Source of the DNA: Acephala macrosclerotiorum
Taxonomy: Eukaryota > Ascomycota > Leotiomycetes > Helotiales > Mollisiaceae
Assembly: GCA_014904845.1 (NCBI GenBank)
Contig: MU119217.1
Coordinates: 124,001 to 188,000 of the forward strand
Length of the DNA: 64,000 nucleotides
Reading direction: 5' to 3'
A program made the translations under genes and the position numbers. Positions 58,969-64,000 of the stretch are shown in pieces. The notes beneath the pieces were generated by a model. That model made no database searches and was not told where the DNA came from. It saw nothing but the letters and a program-made list of their open reading frames with translations. Within the stretch, counting starts at the first letter, position 1; each line of letters starts with the position of its first letter.

Positions 58969-59754
58969 ATGAAGGTCACTTGGGTCGCAGTCTTCGCCAG
59001 TTTCGTAGCTGCGCAAACATTCAATGGCTTGCCGTCTTGTGCTGTGGGTGCTGCTTACCCGCCTTGTGTTTCCCAATGCTAATTCTATGTATCAGACGAC
59101 ATGTCTAACAGCTTTTGAGAGCGGCAGTAGTATTGCCGGATGTAATAGTATTGACGTACGCCTCCTCCTCCTCCTCCATCTCCTGAGTCATTACTTTTGC
59201 ACAATGCAGAATAGGAGACCACTGCTACAGCTTTTGAAAGCGGAAAAATCCCCGGATGTTTGGGGCTTCAGCTGAAGGATCGGACTTTCTCTGCGAGACG
59301 CTGAAATTACTCCAAGACATCTCACTGACTTGTGCCACTGCAGATTGCCTGTATATGCTCCAACACCAGTTTCTTAAGCAGCATAGCATGCTGCCTCGCA
59401 GCTCAGTGTTCGCTCGCGGACCAGCAGGCTGCGACAACATACGCCCTCAATCTTTGTAAAGCGAACGCCGTCACCAATCTTCCAACTGCAGTATCTTGCA
59501 CCTCAACAGCAACCTCAGGTTCCACTGGCTCCGCAGCAACGCAAGCGACAACCACTTCACCTTTCAGCAGCGGTTCGTCCGGAGCTTCAACGGGTTCGAC
59601 GAGCACCGCCAACGTCACCAGCCATGCCTCCTCGAGTACCACATCCTCCAGTGCTGCTGCAGCAACACAGACGAAAAACGCGGCTCTCCAAATAATACCC
59701 GGTGCAGGGGCTAGAATCTTGGGGGGATTGGCAGCAGTCGCAGCGTTCTTATAA
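58969..59754 (+). CDS. CFEM-domain protein with predicted GPI anchor
   Basis: Exons are 58969..59043, 59096..59155 and 59344..59754, both introns in phase 0; the product is 181 residues. A signal peptide (M-K-V-T-W-V-A-V-F-A-S-F-V-A-A) precedes an eight-cysteine CFEM domain: L-P-S-C, C-L-T-A-F-E-S-G-S-S-I-A-G-C, I-A-C-I-C, I-A-C-C-L-A-A-Q-C, and Y-A-L-N-L-C. Cysteine spacing fits the family, and an Asp (N-S-I-D) sits before the C-x-C pair, where CFEM proteins bind heme iron. A Ser/Thr/Ala-rich linker and a hydrophobic tail (L-G-G-L-A-A-V-A-A-F-L) suggest a GPI-anchored wall protein. Roles known for the family are heme or iron acquisition, wall stability and host interaction. The second intron is long (188 nt) and holds a decayed copy of exon 2. 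Confidence 0.85.
59210..59275 (+). pseudogene. Decayed duplicate of CFEM exon 2 inside intron 2
   Basis: Bases 59216-59260 resemble 59094-59143 of exon 2. Both share an ACAGCTTTTGA core, then AGCGG, then CCGGATGT at a similar distance, and an AG acceptor lies just before each. In the copy the frame that gives T-A-F-E-S-G is not the one reached from the acceptor, and the first cysteine is lost. It is therefore a relic rather than a working alternative exon. Confidence 0.5.
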
Positions 59755-62671
59755 TCAGTGGATACATAATGTACAAAGTGGGGTCCTGGTTGATCTGATC
59801 AAGGTTGCCAAACTCTCGTCTCAAGATTTCAGTTTTACTTATTAATATATTTTGATCTTCCCGCCTTGCATCAGCTCTATACGGGGATGCCGCACGTGCA
59901 TGAGCTGATTTAGGGGTCCACAAGGTAATGAATATCATACGTACCAGTCTGCTGGATCGTACGAGTATTTTCTACACGAGGGAGGTATCCATGTAACGTT
60001 GATGGTTTGCTTGTTCAAGTCAGCCTCCTTCTCACGGAGGATTCTCTCATGCTTTTTCTTTGTCCTATCCTCTCAAATTGGACTTCATGGCAGTGGCACC
60101 GAGGACCCCGTACCTCAAACCCTGTAGATTTCCTGCACAACACCATGTGGAGGATCTCACGATGCCAAAATTCTTTTTCGTAGCAGATCTATTGGAAGCA
60201 TGCACGTGAGATCGAACCAGAGCTCCTAGGGTATGGTTTGCCTGCCCGAAGATAATTTTTGTTGCACCCTTCTTTTGCTCGTCCCGGCTTTTCGGGACGG
60301 CTACCTGCAGCGAAATCCTTTCTGTCAATATTATCCTGGACGAGCAAGGCCTGGACTGCAGAAAACCAGGATTTGTTACTCTGGGCACCGATCCAGCCGG
60401 GATTCAGCGATCATGACGGGGGGGGTTTTTTTCTCGGAGTGAGCTCTATCTGTAGGCCCGGCCGTACGGGATATTCGAGGTCGGGTATGGGCTGTAACCC
60501 ATGATCGGGTTCGGGAATGGAAGGTGGTCATCCACAAATTTATCCTGCCGTGCTGGGAGGCAGTGGATGGAGGGTTCCACAAAGGCGACCTGACTCGTCC
60601 CAATTCACCATGAAACATTTCTCAGCGTTATGAAGAAGCCGATATATTTCCAGCCTTGGGCTTTATGGTGGTGGCACAATTGCGCGTTTGTGTTTCTAAG
60701 AGATTCAGCAACCTGTCAAACGTATGAAATATGGGGTGCAGACAATTGAAGGATTCTGCTCTCGGAGACCCATAACGGCTTTGAGCGAATAAATCGGACG
60801 ACGTGCGTATCCGCATTCACAGACGGAGGGTCTATGCTCAACATTGTTTGAGACGGGAAGCGCGCTGGGGTCCAAGCAGGTGAGATCTCTCATGCGATGA
60901 TGCGATGGAGCAAGTTTGCCGTTGCCTGTCTCGAGTTTTGACACTTCAAAGTCGGAGAATTTTTCAAACGCACGCTTTTCATGCATGGAGCCTCACCTAT
61001 AAACGCACGCTTCGAGGCTTTGACAGGTGACTTTGACGCTGACGAAGTGGACAACAAGGTATTTCTCACCGCACAGGGACCCACGGCCTGCTTACCCAAA
61101 TTCAGGAGTGAGATCTGAGCTTTGAGCTCTCTCAGAATGCTCTTCCAGAATTCAAAGTCACATCAAGTCATAGCGATGCCGTCGGCGAGGTGGTTGTCCT
61201 CCAGATTTTGGAATGGTTTCTCAAAGTCGCCTTTCATCTTCTCATGAAAATTTGCCACGAAATAGGGTCCGTGCCAAATGTCATTCAGGGGGGGCTAGTG
61301 CCCAAAAGGAGTACCCCGCGAGGACGACGACGTCCAAAAGGGCTCAATTGATGGCGTGGAAAGTTGTGCGAAAACCCTATTACTCTGTTTGTCTTGCTGC
61401 CTAGCGGGGTGTGGTCTTGCGGAAGGAAATAATGACTAGCAACCAGATATCATTCACTAGCTATTAATAAAAGACAATAATAATGGGAGTCGATATTCGC
61501 TCAGATGACATTAAGATGCACTTTATACCTGCGCAAGGCGCGTTGGTCTGGGCACTAATGTTTCTTGCTGGGATAGGTAAGCGCTTGGTCGCAGTGATCT
61601 AGAACGAACCTCAAGCGCAGACTCTTCCGTTCCACACCAGCGCGCGGTTGAACCACAGCGCAGAGAGAGATAGAAGGTCGAGACGACGTCAGCGGAAAGA
61701 ACAAGAAATTATTGAGGATGAGAAAACAAACGAGCGGGTAGTCGTTCCAACTTCCGTTGAGGCACAGCGGGATCGCTGCATGCTGCCCTCCACTCCCACT
61801 CCCTAGTCCTCTTTTTGATTTTATCTTGGCAAGGGTCGGGAGGGGCAGAGCTGATTGACACCTCAGATCATTATTGGGGTCGTCCACGTTTTGCACGCAA
61901 AGCACAGGCGCAGACAGGCCTTGCAGCAAGGCACTGCACGCTCGAAAGAGTTGAAGCCTGCCGTGCAGGGGTCGCGAGCCAGGCCAACCGCACAGAGTGT
62001 AGACTGCAGCAGAGGTGGTCGTGTTCAATGCTCATCGACCGTCTCCTCTAGAGCTATCAGTGGCCCACGCCCACGCCTATCAAGATACTACAGCCGAGAG
62101 TTCGTCGTTATTACTTTTTTCCTCAACTCTTCCACCTCATCGCCATTTTTCCATCTTCGCTTGGACCCTCGCACTACTTTTCCACGACACCACCATGTCA
62201 CAGACTCGCGCACCACTCCCCCCGGCCCACAATCCACATACGGTCGGTTGGATCGGCTGGTGCATCAGTCGGTACGATGCCAAAGCTCCTCCATCGAGGT
62301 AAGGATTAAGTCGCAGGGAGCCGTGGTGATACCAGGGTATGGATGCCGGTAGGGGGGTAGGGGGGGTCAAGAATCTGTCTCACTCACATTCTCCGAGCGC
62401 TCACCACAAGCTGCGAGGGAGATCCACACATCTTGAACCATTCTCAATGCCTGTCACAGGCTCCAGCCTACCGCAAACAGAGATGCGTTTCTGCCGCCGT
62501 CGAGCTCTTGTTACAAGGAACTTGGCTGAGCTTAGACCCCTCCCGGTTTTGCTCCCTCACATATGTAAATCGCCGTTTCTTAAAAAAAAGTCTGACATCT
62601 CCCCATATGTCCTCATCAAGCAATTTGCTTTTATTATACTTCGCCAGGGGACTGCCGGCTTGAAGAACACC
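59755..62671. other. 2.9 kb gene-poor region
   Basis: I see no recognisable gene here. A 157-codon minus frame (62028-61555) and shorter ones lack motifs and typical intron signals. There is no tRNA and no terminal repeats. Confidence 0.45.
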
Positions 62672-62677
62672 TCTCTC

Positions 62678-62684
62678 TATATAT
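62678..62684 (+). promoter_or_regulatory. TATA-box candidate of the small cysteine-protein gene
   Basis: TATATAT follows a CT run and is followed by a CT/CA-rich leader-like stretch. It lies 230 bp before the start codon, of which 48 nt may be an intron. Confidence 0.45.
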
Positions 62685-62820
62685 ATGCTCCCCAACCCAG
62701 CTACACTTCGATATCTTCAAGGCATGCAGCAGCAAACCTCCTCACACTCAGCATCAACACTTTTCGTCCATCCCATCCACTGAGCCCTCCCAACACCACT
62801 CTCTAACATTAACTACCTAT

Positions 62821-62868
62821 GTATGTTATATTGTCTACACGTGGTTGCTCATTGACGTTGCTGATCAG
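62821..62868 (+). other. Probable 5' UTR intron
   Basis: It starts GTATGT, contains a CTGAT branch-like site and ends CAG. Its size (48 nt) matches other introns of the window. It lies 39 nt before the start codon of the small protein. Confidence 0.5.
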
Positions 62869-62907
62869 ACTAGCAAACACACATACATTCCTTCCACGGT
62901 CGACAAG

Positions 62908-63072
62908 ATGTGCGAATACACCAAAAACTACTACATCTACACTTCATGCGTGGATCCCGGGGCTCACTTCTTCGGAACTTCGGTCGATGGCAAGAGGGAA
63001 CAGAGATGTCCACGAGGTCCTCACGAACGATATATTGTGGTGCCAGGTCACTGTCCGCTGTGCAATTCCTAG
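62908..63072 (+). CDS. Small cysteine-containing fungal protein, 54 residues
   Basis: The frame starts M-C-E-Y-T-K-N-Y-Y-I-Y and ends C-P-L-C-N-S. Four or more cysteines and histidines (C-E-Y, S-C-V-D-P-G-A-H, R-C-P-R-G-P-H-E-R-Y-I-V-V, C-P-L-C) suggest a small zinc-binding or disulfide fold. It resembles short hypothetical proteins seen in many filamentous ascomycetes, whose function I do not know. There is no signal peptide, which argues against secretion. Support comes from the promoter-like TATA box, the 5' UTR intron and the compact motif pattern. The frame extends upstream to 62845, but the ATG at 62908 begins the conserved-looking part. Confidence 0.65.
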   Translation: MCEYTKNYYIYTSCVDPGAHFFGTSVDGKREQRCPRGPHERYIVVPGHCPLCNS

Positions 63073-64000
63073 CCAATACTGCACGGTACCTTTCTTACGA
63101 TGGTCCATGCGTTCGCCACTCCTCACTCTCGCTTTGGGATATGTTTCGGATTTTTTGGTGGCATAGGGGCTTTACACATTTCGGCAACGACAATTTGATT
63201 CATGGCCAGGGTCAGCGGGGCGTCAAACGGATTTTTCAGGTTTTGGGATATGCAATTCATTTCTTCGCTTGTACAATGTGACCATATTTTTATTTGGGAG
63301 CAGAGAGCTGGAACTCAAGATTGATACCTGGATGGCTTTATGATAGGGAAGATATAGGAGTATTATGGGCAGAGCTTTACATGGGAAAAGTTTGGGAAGC
63401 ATGGCAGCATCCACGCAAGAGACGGTATGGAGGGCGAATTGTACAAGGCGCAGGATATATCCAATCATCACTTCTTCAGCTTTGATTGTGCCTCGTTTCC
63501 ACCCCTGATTTTCGCAAAATGTGGGGTGCTATGCACCATTATCATGATGTTGAGGGCTACCATGGGACAGTTCCGTACCGTTGCCCGCATCTGGCATGAC
63601 GCTGAGATGAAGAGGTTGCATATATTCTGAAGATTATGACTCTTGGAGCCAGTTAGCGTCATTCCACAATCTGCCACCGGGAAACAAAGCGGCTTTCTCA
63701 CCTGGCTCACCGATCACGGGAAGAGAGTTCAGACTAGGTGTCAAGCGTAAGAGCTCAACAATAAATGAAGTGGTTTCCCGGGTGGAAGAGCCGGACGGAG
63801 ACCCCGTTGGTATATCAATATGTATTAAGACTCTAAGACTTGGACTTTCACAAAGTTGAACACAGCTGCAGTGCGAGTGGCGTGCTATCAGAGATCCACC
63901 GTATGCCGGTCGACGTCCTAGGCTTGCATGACCAATACGCCAATCGAACCCCCATCTCATTTCGAGCTCGGCTCTTCAGCGCTTGGTGCTTAAAACAACC
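63073..64000. other. Downstream flank to window end
   Basis: No supported gene. Only short frames without motifs are present. Confidence 0.45.

Noticed and set aside
60200..60240. TTCGA-containing stretch resembling a tRNA T-loop on the minus strand
   Set aside because: Stem pairing is absent, and no D-arm or anticodon arm lies at the right distance.
61555..62028. 157-codon minus-strand frame
   Set aside because: It has no ATG-based start of good context and no motif; it lies in a promoter-rich region with frames on both strands.

Overview
The window is nuclear DNA of a filamentous ascomycete (Pezizomycotina). The evidence is short GT-AG introns, mostly 46-60 nt with CTAAC/CTGAC-like branch sites, and fungus-restricted families: CFEM, Zn2Cys6 plus fungal transcription factor domain, Crz1, Ilm1 and a DUF7580-type protein. 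A leotiomycete is my best guess from overall similarity, but this is inference only. About 19 protein genes are supported. I saw no tRNA, rRNA, CRISPR array, intact transposon or origin.

Left part (1-21 kb): a truncated C2H2 zinc-finger gene (minus, off the left edge), a DUF7580-type fungal protein, a RING-finger E3 candidate, a 2OG-Fe(II)-oxygenase-like protein and a 3.1 kb gene-poor stretch. A housekeeping block follows: NatB auxiliary subunit Naa25/Mdm20 (nine exons), Ilm1, geranylgeranyltransferase I beta (Cdc43), a secreted M20 peptidase and a HAD phosphatase.

Middle (21-40 kb): the calcineurin-responsive factor Crz1 behind a 1.5 kb promoter with a (CT)30 tract, and a medium-chain oxidoreductase of the ToxD/LovC type. 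Next is the most striking object, a 2,517-residue low-complexity protein. Its middle carries about 25 copies of a roughly 45-residue unit (F-G-W-G-S-F, then a K-K-D-K-K-K-K-G-K block, then an acidic/proline spacer), and long charged helices follow. Upstream of its clean start lies a coding-looking stretch with several frame changes. A DUF3445 (HODM-like) membrane-anchored protein follows.

Right part (40-64 kb): a seven-exon Zn2Cys6 regulator, then a divergent pair (U2 snRNP B'' and Arp2/3 subunit ARPC1) sharing 225 bp, and an unrecognised protein. A flavin monooxygenase has two introns that share sequence, as expected of introner-like elements. Then come a DHA1-type MFS transporter, a GPI-type CFEM protein whose second intron holds a decayed copy of the neighbouring exon, and a 54-residue cysteine-containing protein. 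The monooxygenase and transporter lie on the same strand and could act together, but no biosynthetic core enzyme is visible, so a metabolite cluster is not claimed.

Exon boundaries were placed by hand from splice signals and reading frame, and every multi-exon CDS closes in frame. No similarity search was possible.
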